From: Bacillota bacterium
GTDB taxonomy: Bacteria; Bacillota; Clostridia; Acetivibrionales; DSM-1351
Reading direction: 5' to 3'
Length of the DNA stretch: 64,000 bases
Assembly (NCBI GenBank): GCA_023415305.1
Contig: JAEZKZ010000117.1
Span: 62,001-126,000, forward strand
In this document: in pieces, positions 18,200 to 26,790 of the stretch
Layout of the letters: the number at the start of each line of letters is the position of its first letter
How positions within the stretch are numbered: position 1 is the first letter of the stretch
Notes under the pieces: generated by a model
Told to the model about the DNA's origin: nothing
Seen by the model: only the letters and a program-made list of their open reading frames with translations
Databases searched by the model: none
Program-made: the position numbers and the translations under genes

Positions 18200-18603
18200 T
18201 TTTTCTCCATTCCGGCATGGGTCATACTAATATACCGTTTATAATTTCTAGTCCTTTACCCATAAATTAGACTCGAAACAAAAAATTTAGTTCCAGTCAA
18301 TATACGTTAAAATATCCACATTGTATGTTAAAACCTGCATTATCCAAATTATTCTAATTATAATATATTTGTTAGGTTTATTATATATCTAAACTATTAA
18401 TTTTTCCTTAACTTTTTATGTCAAGCATATGAATTTCTTACTCTTACAACACTCCAAAAATTTGCTTCACAAATGGCTTATATACAAAACATATAAATTG
18501 CTATACGTTGAAAAAAGCAACCCTCAAGGATGCTTTTTCCCTTTCTATCTCATGTTTCAGTTAACCAACTTTATTTACTATTTACTTGCTCTATTTAATT
18601 ATA
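18200..18603. other. Intergenic region upstream of lepB
   Basis: 404 nt. It contains the terminator of the beta-propeller genes and the promoter region for lepB, whose transcription leads away. No other open frame with a ribosome site is seen. Confidence 0.5.
18511..18538 (-). terminator. Terminator downstream of the beta-propeller gene pair
   Basis: AAAAAAGCAACC and GGATGCTTTTT fold around CTCAA; read on the minus strand it ends in TTTTTT. It lies 65 nt after the stop of the second propeller gene. Confidence 0.7.
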
Positions 18604-20451
18604 TTATTTCACTTTTATTCCGAATATTTTCTTTGCGTAGCTTCCTACAACAATTGTGTCATCATAGATTGCCGGTGACGATTCCACATTGCCTCCAAGA
18701 GAAACAGAATGAAGGGTCTTGCCGTTTATAGGGTCTACCAGATGCATATATCCAGCAAAATCACTATAGACCATGTAGGTCTTTCCATCTGAGCTTTTAA
18801 AGTCCAATGGTGAGCACCAGCTGTAAGAGGTCAGTTTTTTCTTCCATATCTCTTCCCCGGTTTTCTTGTCCAGAGCAACCATGGTTCCATCGGAGTTTGA
18901 ACCGGTAAAACAAATATTGAAGATAACCATATTGCTGATATCATCCTTACCAAGAACAGGCGTTCCCAGTGCCCCACCGTTTATATAGTACTGATATACA
19001 CACTTGTAATCCTTCTGCCAGACTAATTCACCGGTTAATGCATTGAGTTTTCTAATGTTACAGTCAGCAGTGGCAGCTTTACCACCTTCTCCACGCTTGT
19101 CAACCTGATTTGCAGTATAGAGGAATACACCCTCATCAGTCTCTTCAACTACTATGGTCGCATCTGTATCATCCTTGGTTTCATATATCCAGACCGGTTT
19201 TAAGGTATTGAGATCCAGGCACTGTAACGTACCTCCGTTATCACAGAAATACATAAAGTTTTTGTAGATAGCAGGAGAATTCTCAATACCCTGTTCATCG
19301 TTATAGGGACTTCTGTAACGGTATTTGGTCAGCTGAGGAGCTACCGATAGAGTTCCAGCATCCTTATCAAATTTGGTATTAAGCTTTACTCTGTAAACTA
19401 AGCCATTCTCACCACAATTAAGCAAAGTATCTGTTTTACTATCCAATAATGCCGAGGAGTCATTGGCACCCCAACCTCTGAATGCGACCTCGTCCCTGCC
19501 GAAAATGGAATAAAGCTCTTTCTGGTTAAGCAGATTTATTATTCGGTATTTATATTCGGTGTATTTTCCATTGTTTTCGTTGATTCCCATTCCGGTATAC
19601 AATATCGGATATCCTCTAGGGTCCACCATTCCTGTACCTTTTATGGGATAACCTATCTGAATTTTATTTCTGGTAGGTTTACCTGTTTCAAGGTCCAAAA
19701 AGTATATATTACCGTCCAGAGCAGGGTAAATTACTTCAACAAGGTCCTTTGCCTTCATATCGGCGTTTATGTTCATTAATTTCCTGACATCCTCAGGCCA
19801 GTGGATCAGCAGTGGCTGCCCTGTCCATCCTGTTCCGGGCCAATAGCTGTTATGGGCCGCTATACCACCCAGACCTTCTTTTTCCCAGACGATTTCAAGT
19901 TTTTTCTGTGTAACTGTTCTGGTTCCAAAGGAGGCATTATCTCTATGGTTATTTCCCCTAAAAGCTGTTACCCCTTCCAATTGAGAGTATTCAGAACTAG
20001 CGCCGAATTCAATCTTATTTTTTTTCTTTACGGTAAACTCCTTTAAGGGTGTATTGTTTCTGAATATCCATGATTTCATAATTAAGCCGTTAGCCAGGTC
20101 ATTATTGATGGCAAACTCGGTATAGGCTTTCTTTCCACCAAAATCAGACTCCTCTGACCAGGAGGTTTTAAGTTTCTCAGGGTCAGTCATTTCAACAGGC
20201 ATAGGGTCGGCTACAGGTTCTTCCTCAGGTTCTTTTTCAACCTCATCGTACATGTCCCCGGTAATTTCTGAACTACTTACAGTACCGGATGTATTTGCAG
20301 AGGTTTTGACCGTTGAATTCCCACTGGGGTCAAACAGCTTGCTAAGCCCAATCCAAATACCGGTTACTATCAAAGCCATAACAAGTATTGTAATTATTCC
20401 TTTTAGCCTGTTTGTTGCTCTTCTTCTGTATCTTCTCATAAACTTCCTCAA
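18604..20451 (-). CDS. Membrane-anchored PQQ-like beta-propeller protein (paralogue 2)
   Basis: 615 residues: Arg-rich start, one membrane segment at about 18-38, a Ser/Thr/Glu linker to about 100, then a beta-propeller of PQQ/BamB type. Repeating blades are visible in LDLETGKPTR, LVYRVKLNTKF, LQCLDLNTLKPVWIYET, LNALTGELVWQKDY, MVALDKKTGEEIWKK and HLVDPINGKTLHS. The domain should lie outside the membrane. No enzymatic PQQ-dehydrogenase residues can be assigned, so a structural, sensor or polymer-binding role is as likely. It follows its paralogue by 27 nt with GAGGAG upstream. Confidence 0.75.
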   Translation of the reverse strand: MRKFMRRYRRRATNRLKGIITILVMALIVTGIWIGLSKLFDPSGNSTVKTSANTSGTVSSSEITGDMYDEVEKEPEEEPVADPMPVEMTDPEKLKTSWSEESDFGGKKAYTEFAINNDLANGLIMKSWIFRNNTPLKEFTVKKKNKIEFGASSEYSQLEGVTAFRGNNHRDNASFGTRTVTQKKLEIVWEKEGLGGIAAHNSYWPGTGWTGQPLLIHWPEDVRKLMNINADMKAKDLVEVIYPALDGNIYFLDLETGKPTRNKIQIGYPIKGTGMVDPRGYPILYTGMGINENNGKYTEYKYRIINLLNQKELYSIFGRDEVAFRGWGANDSSALLDSKTDTLLNCGENGLVYRVKLNTKFDKDAGTLSVAPQLTKYRYRSPYNDEQGIENSPAIYKNFMYFCDNGGTLQCLDLNTLKPVWIYETKDDTDATIVVEETDEGVFLYTANQVDKRGEGGKAATADCNIRKLNALTGELVWQKDYKCVYQYYINGGALGTPVLGKDDISNMVIFNICFTGSNSDGTMVALDKKTGEEIWKKKLTSYSWCSPLDFKSSDGKTYMVYSDFAGYMHLVDPINGKTLHSVSLGGNVESSPAIYDDTIVVGSYAKKIFGIKVK

Positions 20452-20478
20452 AACTCCTCGCTATTTTTTTAATGCTGT

Positions 20479-22323
20479 TTATTTTATTTTTACCCCGTAA
20501 ATTTTCTTTGCATAGGTTCCCACTACAGCCATATTGTTGTATACCGACGGTGAGGCTTCAACATTACCGCCGACGAATATTTTATCAAGGTCTTCCCCGG
20601 TTTTTGGATCAATAAGGTGCATATCTCCCTTGAAATCACATAACAACATATAGGTTTTACCCTCCTCAGACATAAAGTCTACAGGTGAGCTCCAGCTATA
20701 TGCGTCCAGATGCCTTTTCCAGACCTCCTTGCCGGTCTTCTTGTCCAATGCTACCAGAGTACCGTCACTTGTTGAGCCGGTTAATGCAATATTAAAAATA
20801 ACAATATCACTAATATCATTCTTGCCAACAACAGGCGTTGCTAACGCACCACCGTTAATATATGACTGATATACGCAGGAATAATCCTTCTGCCAGACAA
20901 GTTCTCCAGTAAGAGCATTGAGCTTTCTTATGTTGCAATCAGCTCTTGAACCGGCCTTACCGCGCTTATCAATCTCATTTGCTGTGTACAGGAAAACTCC
21001 GTCATCAGTTTCCTCCAGTGTTATTGTACTGTCGGTATCGTCCCCTGATTTATATATCCACACAGGCTGCATTGAGTTTATATCCAGGCATTGAACAGTT
21101 CCTCCATTATCCGCAAAGTACATCAGATTTCGGTAAAAGGCAGGAGAATTCTCTATTCCCTGTTCGGCGCTGTAACTGCTTTTATAACGGTACTTTGTTA
21201 CGGTGGGCTGTATTGATAACGCGCCTGTCTTGCTGTCAAACTTGGTGTTAAGCTTGGTTTTATAAATTAAACCGTTTTCACCGCAGTTTATCAGGGTATC
21301 TGTGTACCTGTTCAGCAAGGCGGAGGAATCATTTGCCCCCCAGTTCCGGAATGCAACAGGATCGTTCCCCGGAAATGAATAAATTTCCTTCTGATTTACT
21401 AGATTAAAAATTCTATATTTGAAGGTACCCTTTTTATCATTCATTTCGTTCAAGCCCTGTCCGGTATAAAATAACGGATAACCTCTAGGGTCTACCATTC
21501 CGGTACCTTTAACGGTAAAGCCTATATTCATCTTGGGTCTCGATGGTTGTCCCGTCTCCATGTCAAGGAAATATACATTACCGTCAAAAACGGGATAGAT
21601 TACTTCCACCAAATCCTTTGTTTTCAGATTTGAATTTATGTTCATAGCTTTTCTTACATCTTCTGACCAATGAACCAGCAGCGGTTGACCTGTCCAGCCC
21701 GCTCCAGGCCAAAAACTGCCCACACCGGTAACAGCTCCGATTTCATGTGTCCATACAATTTCCAGCTTCTTTTCCTTTACATCGGCCTTTCCCCATGAAG
21801 GAGCTGTTCTGAAGTTGTTACCCCTGAAGGTCGTAACACCTTCAAGTTCAGAGTACAGCTCAGGTGACCCGAAGGCTATATTATACGGCGGCTTATACTC
21901 TTTAACAGTTTTGTTGTTGACCAGAGTCCAATAAGTTATTTTCCCGCCATCTTTGTATGTTTTTTGCCGGGACCCGTCACTCAAAGCCTTTTCAGTTATT
22001 AAACCGAGAGGATTTTTCCACTGCACCAGCAGGTCATCAGGATTTGTACTTTCTGCAGGCTCCTGAAGCGTTCCTTCGGCGGGTGTCTGACTATGTTCTG
22101 CTTGTTGTGGGGGTTCAGATGCTTTCGCGGTCTCCTCTGCGCTTATGGCTGTTGTAGATGAACCGACTGTTGTGTTTTCTATTACAGAATTCAACCAGGG
22201 CAGATTTCCGTTAAACATTAAATAAACAGCCGTCAATGCTAAGAGTAACAGAGAGAAGAATATCGTTACTGCTGGCAGCAAACTGTTTCTTTTTTTATTC
22301 TTGTAATTCATTTTTACCTCCAT
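20479..22323 (-). CDS. Membrane-anchored PQQ-like beta-propeller protein (paralogue 1)
   Basis: 614 residues, closely similar along its whole propeller to the next gene (for example WPGAGWTGQPLLVHW versus WPGTGWTGQPLLIHW, and RNWGANDSSALL versus RGWGANDSSALL), so the pair arose by tandem duplication. Layout is the same: short cytoplasmic tail, membrane segment about 15-33, Thr/Pro/Glu-rich linker about 38-95, then blades such as LDMETGQPSR, LDINSMQPVWIYK and LVALDKKTGKEVWKR. The linkers differ much more than the propellers. Probably the first gene of a two-gene operon with the terminator at 18511. Function not known. Confidence 0.75.
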   Translation of the reverse strand: MEVKMNYKNKKRNSLLPAVTIFFSLLLLALTAVYLMFNGNLPWLNSVIENTTVGSSTTAISAEETAKASEPPQQAEHSQTPAEGTLQEPAESTNPDDLLVQWKNPLGLITEKALSDGSRQKTYKDGGKITYWTLVNNKTVKEYKPPYNIAFGSPELYSELEGVTTFRGNNFRTAPSWGKADVKEKKLEIVWTHEIGAVTGVGSFWPGAGWTGQPLLVHWSEDVRKAMNINSNLKTKDLVEVIYPVFDGNVYFLDMETGQPSRPKMNIGFTVKGTGMVDPRGYPLFYTGQGLNEMNDKKGTFKYRIFNLVNQKEIYSFPGNDPVAFRNWGANDSSALLNRYTDTLINCGENGLIYKTKLNTKFDSKTGALSIQPTVTKYRYKSSYSAEQGIENSPAFYRNLMYFADNGGTVQCLDINSMQPVWIYKSGDDTDSTITLEETDDGVFLYTANEIDKRGKAGSRADCNIRKLNALTGELVWQKDYSCVYQSYINGGALATPVVGKNDISDIVIFNIALTGSTSDGTLVALDKKTGKEVWKRHLDAYSWSSPVDFMSEEGKTYMLLCDFKGDMHLIDPKTGEDLDKIFVGGNVEASPSVYNNMAVVGTYAKKIYGVKIK

Positions 22324-22672
22324 AAATGATTCGTCCCTAACCTTAATTTAGCGACAAACCCTTTTGATATTATATCAGAATAGGTATGGAATTTATATTT
22401 CTTTTTTACTAATTTTTCTTAAGATTCCGTAATAAATCAGTTAAATACTTAAATATTGTGGAAAATTACTTGCTTGATTTGTTAATTCGTTGGTAAATAT
22501 TCTTCATCATATTGTAATTGACTTACTTTTTATCTATAATTATTTTTACTTGCTATCCATTTCCGAATACATTTCCTATAAAGAGTACAGATTAAAATTA
22601 TCTTTATATTATTTGTCATTTTAAGCTAGTAAAACCTATAAATTTAAATATATCAAGCATAGGGGGAGTCTG
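22324..22672. other. Divergent promoter region
   Basis: 349 AT-rich nt between the propeller operon and the P-type ATPase gene. Promoters for both must lie here. No hairpin, repeat or reading frame of note was seen. Confidence 0.45.
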
Positions 22673-25282
22673 ATGAAAAATTATTACAACTACTCAGTTC
22701 AGGAAGTTATCAAGGAGCTGAATACAAATCTTAACGGTATCTCGGACAAAGATATTGACAAGATCAGAGAGAAATATGGCTACAATGAGCTTCAGACAGG
22801 TAAGAAAGCCGGAGTTATAAAAATTTTTCTGAGCCAGTTTAAGGATTTTTTAGTCATAATTCTTTTGGTCGCAGCTATAGTGTCTCTTTTTTTAAGAGAT
22901 TATGAAAGTGCGATTGTTATTTTTGCAGTTACTATCTTAAACTCAATACTGGGAACAGCGCAGCACTTCAAGGCAGAAAAATCCCTTGAAAGCCTGAAAT
23001 CCTTAGCTTCGCCTGTTGCAAGAGTCATTAGAAATAAAATGAGGATTGAGATTCCTTCCCGAGAGCTTTTAGTGGGTGATATTCTGCTACTGGAAGCCGG
23101 CGACTTTATAAGTGCCGATGGAAGAATAATAGAAAACTACAGTCTTCAGGTAAATGAAAGTTCCCTAACGGGGGAATCTGAAAGCGTTGTAAAGACCGCA
23201 GATGTAATCTCAGGACTTGATATACCAATTGGTGACCGAAAAAATATGGTCTTTACCGGCAGTCATGTTACCTATGGAAGAGCGGTAGTAGCTGTAACAA
23301 ATACAGGTATGTCAACTGAACTGGGAAAAATCGCAGCCCTGATGGAAGCTGCCGAGAACAAACAGACCCCATTACAGGTCAGTCTGGATAAATTCGGCAA
23401 AAAGCTTGCCATAGCCATTCTTGCTCTTTGTGCAATTATCTTGGCTACAAATATTATCAGAGGTTACTCTGCTATTGATTCCTTCATGTTTGCAATAGCT
23501 CTTGCTGTTGCGGCTATACCCGAAGCCCTGAGTTCAATTGTTACAATCGTTCTTGCCATTGGGACACAGAAGATGGCGAAAGAGAATGCCATTGTAAGAA
23601 AACTGCATGCGGTGGAAAGCTTGGGTAGTGTGTCCGTCATCTGTTCAGATAAAACAGGTACTCTCACCCAGAATAAAATGGTAGCAAAGAAGGTCTTTGT
23701 GGGGTGGAAAATATTCGACTCTGAAAAGCTTAATATGGAAGATACTCTTCAGCGTTCAATAGTAAAAATAAGCATTCTGTCAAGTGATGCAACCATTACT
23801 GACGGAACTGCTGTAGGTGATCCGACAGAAGTTGCCTTTGTAAAGCTGTCCAACGATTACGGCTACGAAGAAGAGGATGTGCGCGAGGAATACTCCAGAT
23901 TGTCGGAAGTACCTTTTGATTCTGACAGAAAGCTGATGAGTACCCTTCACAATATTGAAGGTCAGTACATGATGTTTACCAAGGGTGCTCCCGATGTTAT
24001 TTTAAGCAGATCCAAAAGCGTTCTGACAGAGCATGGCGATAAGCCTCTGGAACAAAGTAATATAGAATTCATTGAGAAGGTAAACAGGGAATTTTCACAG
24101 GAAGGGTTGCGTGTTCTGGCCTTTGCAAGAAAGATTTTTGATTCCCAGGTCAAACTAACCGTCGATGACGAGAAGGATCTGACCTTCGTTGGTCTTGTTG
24201 CAATGATTGACCCTCCAAGAGAGGAATCAAAACAGGCTGTCGCCGATTGTATACGTGCAGGTATTAAGCCGGTAATGATAACTGGTGACCATAAGATAAC
24301 TGCATCAGCTATTGCAAAGCAAATTGGTATAATGGATGAAAACAGCCATGCTGTTGAAGGTGTGGAAATCGAAAAATTGTCTGATGAAGAGTTGAGAAGC
24401 AAGGTGCAGGATATCTCAGTCTACGCCCGTGTGTCTCCAGAACACAAGATACGTATTGTAAGAGCCTGGCAGGACAAGGGAAATGTTGTCGCCATGACGG
24501 GAGACGGTGTAAATGATGCACCAGCGCTGAAACAGGCTGATATAGGAGTAGCTATGGGCAAGGTCGGAACTGAGGTGGCAAAGGACGCAGCATCCATGAT
24601 TCTTGTGGACGACAACTTTGCAACCATAGTCAAAGCGGTCTCAAACGGAAGAAGCATATATACCAATATCAAGAACGCCATTAAGTTCCTGCTTTCAGGA
24701 AATACTGCAGGAATACTGGCAGTACTGTATACATCAATTTTGGCTCTACCGCTTCCGTTTACAGCCATACATTTGTTGTTTATAAATCTGCTGACCGACT
24801 CCATGCCGGCAATTGCTCTTGGTTTGGAGCCATACCGGAAGGATGCTCTGAATTCCAAGCCAAGGGATATTAATGAGCCATTATTAAATAGAGGCTTTCT
24901 GCTGCAAGTAATTTTTGAGGGTGCTGTAATCGCAGCAAGCGCACTGACAGCTTTTTATTACGGTTTGAATGTTGGCACACCCGCCTTGGCAAGTACTATG
25001 GCATTTGCCGTATTGGCCCTGGCAAGACTGATCCATGGATTTAACTGCCGTTCAAACTACCCCTTGTTCAAAATCGGTTTCTTTACCAATAAGTATCAAT
25101 GGGGAGCTGTTCTTGCGGGAGTAATACTTCTGGCATTGGTTCTTACTGTTTCACCACTTCAGAGCCTATTTGAAATAGATCCAAAAGTAATTGACCATAT
25201 CGGAATAATCGGTTTGCTTGGACTGGCTCCTTTTGTAATCATTCAAATATATAAAACAATAAGGACGGCAATAACAAAGTAA
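22673..25282 (+). CDS. Calcium-type P2 P-type ATPase
   Basis: ATP-driven cation pump of the SERCA/PMCA-like P2 group, 869 residues. In order: N-terminal cation-ATPase domain (YSVQEVIKELNTN), two membrane helices, actuator with SLTGES near 165, helices 3-4 with AIPEALSSIV, the phosphorylated Asp326 in CSDKTGTLTQN, KGAP in the nucleotide domain, TGD near 542, the hinge GDGVNDAPAL near 616 and the C-terminal membrane helices with INLLTDSMPAIALG. The Pro-Glu in helix 4 and Asn/Asp in helix 6 agree with Ca2+, although Mn2+ or Na+ cannot be excluded. Ribosome site GGGGAG. No associated regulator. Confidence 0.9.
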   Translation: MKNYYNYSVQEVIKELNTNLNGISDKDIDKIREKYGYNELQTGKKAGVIKIFLSQFKDFLVIILLVAAIVSLFLRDYESAIVIFAVTILNSILGTAQHFKAEKSLESLKSLASPVARVIRNKMRIEIPSRELLVGDILLLEAGDFISADGRIIENYSLQVNESSLTGESESVVKTADVISGLDIPIGDRKNMVFTGSHVTYGRAVVAVTNTGMSTELGKIAALMEAAENKQTPLQVSLDKFGKKLAIAILALCAIILATNIIRGYSAIDSFMFAIALAVAAIPEALSSIVTIVLAIGTQKMAKENAIVRKLHAVESLGSVSVICSDKTGTLTQNKMVAKKVFVGWKIFDSEKLNMEDTLQRSIVKISILSSDATITDGTAVGDPTEVAFVKLSNDYGYEEEDVREEYSRLSEVPFDSDRKLMSTLHNIEGQYMMFTKGAPDVILSRSKSVLTEHGDKPLEQSNIEFIEKVNREFSQEGLRVLAFARKIFDSQVKLTVDDEKDLTFVGLVAMIDPPREESKQAVADCIRAGIKPVMITGDHKITASAIAKQIGIMDENSHAVEGVEIEKLSDEELRSKVQDISVYARVSPEHKIRIVRAWQDKGNVVAMTGDGVNDAPALKQADIGVAMGKVGTEVAKDAASMILVDDNFATIVKAVSNGRSIYTNIKNAIKFLLSGNTAGILAVLYTSILALPLPFTAIHLLFINLLTDSMPAIALGLEPYRKDALNSKPRDINEPLLNRGFLLQVIFEGAVIAASALTAFYYGLNVGTPALASTMAFAVLALARLIHGFNCRSNYPLFKIGFFTNKYQWGAVLAGVILLALVLTVSPLQSLFEIDPKVIDHIGIIGLLGLAPFVIIQIYKTIRTAITK

Positions 25283-25339
25283 ATTGAAACTGTATTAAAT
25301 GCTGAAAAATAGTAATGCTATTATAGAGATTATTCTCTA

Positions 25340-25395
25340 AAGGAGGGACTGAATCCATGCCATTCTTAATTGTGATTTGAAGGGTTTTGGCATGG
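25340..25395 (+). promoter_or_regulatory. Leader with strong ribosome site, 7-codon ORF and CCATGCC/GGCATGG hairpin
   Basis: AAAGGAGGG at 25340-25348 is followed by an ATG at 25356 and a stop after seven codons. The start codon is within CCATGCC (25355-25361), which pairs perfectly with GGCATGG (25389-25395) just before the small ORF at 25403. This could be a translational switch or simply a degenerated gene start. Confidence 0.35.
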
Positions 25396-25402
25396 ACCTA
25401 TT

Positions 25403-25528
25403 ATGGGAAAAAACAAAAGTACTAAATCAGATGGCGCTCAGAATTTTGCCAACACTCAGGATTTAAGTAAAAAAACCCGATATCCAACTGGTGCAGAACC
25501 AAATGTTAAAACTTCATCACCAAAATAG
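25403..25528 (+). CDS. Small hydrophilic protein, 41 aa
   Basis: ATG at 25403 to TAG at 25528 encodes 41 residues, rich in Lys, Asn, Ser, Thr and Gln with no hydrophobic core (begins MGKNKSTKSDGAQNF, ends KTSSPK). Size and composition resemble the very small spore-associated proteins of Firmicutes, but I do not recognise a family. Its own ribosome site is weak (TGGACCT); the strong one at 25340 belongs to the short leader frame. A terminator follows 9 nt after the stop, which supports this as a real transcription unit. Confidence 0.45.
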   Translation: MGKNKSTKSDGAQNFANTQDLSKKTRYPTGAEPNVKTSSPK

Positions 25529-25536
25529 TATTACTG

Positions 25537-25583
25537 AAATTCCCCGGCATCAGCATAATTTACTGACCCGGGGAATTTATTTT
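25537..25583. terminator. Bidirectional terminator
   Basis: AAATTCCCCGG (25537-25547) pairs perfectly with CCGGGGAATTT (25568-25578), 20-nt loop, then ATTTTTA. It separates the small plus-strand ORF from the convergent 351-aa gene. Confidence 0.75.
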
Positions 25584-26623
25584 TACTTTATCAGTGCTTT
25601 AATTATCAATGTAAAATCAGAAAGAATATTTCTCTCATATTCACAAACCATTTTAAGTGTATTAATAATATTGTCCAATAATTCAGGTTTGTTTGATATT
25701 GAATACTTCATTTGGTACTGCCTCATAATCATACATTTTTTCTCTACAAGTTGATATTGGTTATAAATTTCCTCCAACTTTGTTGAAGGATACAGCCTTA
25801 ATAAGTATTCCATACGTAAAAGCATGCATTTTTTATGTTCCCATAATATATGGAGAGGCCTGATATCATAGTATACCTTGCTCTCAGATAAAAGCCTGAA
25901 ATATTCAATTAGACCGTCATATACTGCAAGTCCATAAACGAAGTTATGCGAAGGATTTCTAAAGGTTCTGTAATTATTATCGGTATGTTGTGAATCTAGA
26001 AAATCCGTTAGCTGATCTCGTATAAGTACTAAATCCATTTCGTAAGAGTATTCTTCATTATATGATAATAATTTTATCTGACCATTAGGGCAATATAAAA
26101 AGTTACTTTTAACACCTTCTTCAAAGCTATCAAAACTTACCCTTATGTTTCCGAATATCCCCTTCCCATTAAAACCTAAAACATTGTAAGTCTTATCCTT
26201 TAAATCATATCCATACACAAGGTTCTCGTGATAAAAAGTCCTGTTTTTATAGCTTCTAGTATCAGGTATGTAATACTCATCCAGATGTAATACTACATAA
26301 TTGTTTTGATTTATCGATTCTATTACAAAATCATTTATTTCAATATTGTAATTCCTTAGGAGATAACCCTCTATTGAGTTTCTTTTGAGCCAAGGATTTC
26401 CCGGATAAACCGAGTCAATCCATTTACTTCCTTCAAGGATGCAAGGCAATACTGAAAAATCGAAAAAAACCCCTTTAAAGCACGTGTCACAGACCAACTG
26501 AATATAATTGCTTAAAAACCATGGGAGGGTTTCATTGTAATTAAAGATAATAGATAAAGGATATGCGTGGATGGTGTACCCGATAATCGGTGGTATTGAT
26601 ATAGGGAGATTTTTCTCGGTCAT
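25583..26623 (-). CDS. BtrH_N-like (butirosin biosynthesis protein H-type) orphan protein
   Basis: 346 residues from the ATG at 26623 (GGAGG 8 nt upstream; the frame is open to a GTG at 26638). The segment VLHLDEYYIPDTRSY ... HENLVYGYDLKDKTYNVLGF around 130-170 matches the pattern of BtrH N-terminal domains, cysteine-peptidase-like folds that move acyl groups or process carrier-bound peptides in NRPS/aminoglycoside pathways. The N-terminal Gly-x-His-Cys motif usual for that domain is not evident; the Cys in VCDTCF might substitute. The C-terminal half is helical. No NRPS, carrier protein or pathway gene is nearby. The family assignment is tentative. Confidence 0.5.
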   Translation of the reverse strand: MTEKNLPISIPPIIGYTIHAYPLSIIFNYNETLPWFLSNYIQLVCDTCFKGVFFDFSVLPCILEGSKWIDSVYPGNPWLKRNSIEGYLLRNYNIEINDFVIESINQNNYVVLHLDEYYIPDTRSYKNRTFYHENLVYGYDLKDKTYNVLGFNGKGIFGNIRVSFDSFEEGVKSNFLYCPNGQIKLLSYNEEYSYEMDLVLIRDQLTDFLDSQHTDNNYRTFRNPSHNFVYGLAVYDGLIEYFRLLSESKVYYDIRPLHILWEHKKCMLLRMEYLLRLYPSTKLEEIYNQYQLVEKKCMIMRQYQMKYSISNKPELLDNIINTLKMVCEYERNILSDFTLIIKALIK

Positions 26624-26728
26624 ACTCTTTTCCTCCACATTCTAGTATTTTATGTATTTTATAACATATTCTAACATATTTTATCATTATTGTGTACATC
26701 AAAAAGATTGGCCTTTATCCAAATCAAA

Positions 26729-26774
26729 AGAGACTGTTGTATAACCGTCTCTTTGCGGTATTACAACAGTCTCT
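26729..26774 (-). terminator. Terminator of the hydrogenase operon
   Basis: AGAGACTGTTGTA and TACAACAGTCTCT pair perfectly, with a small internal loop and a further ACCG/CGGT stem; read on the minus strand it is followed by TTTTGATTT. It lies just downstream of hydA. Confidence 0.8.
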
Positions 26775-26790
26775 CTGGTTGATATCTTTA

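Noticed and set aside
23962..24858. Overlapping minus-strand frames (145-146 codons) inside the P-type ATPase gene
   Set aside because: Antisense to the conserved phosphorylation/hinge domain of the ATPase; no initiation signals.
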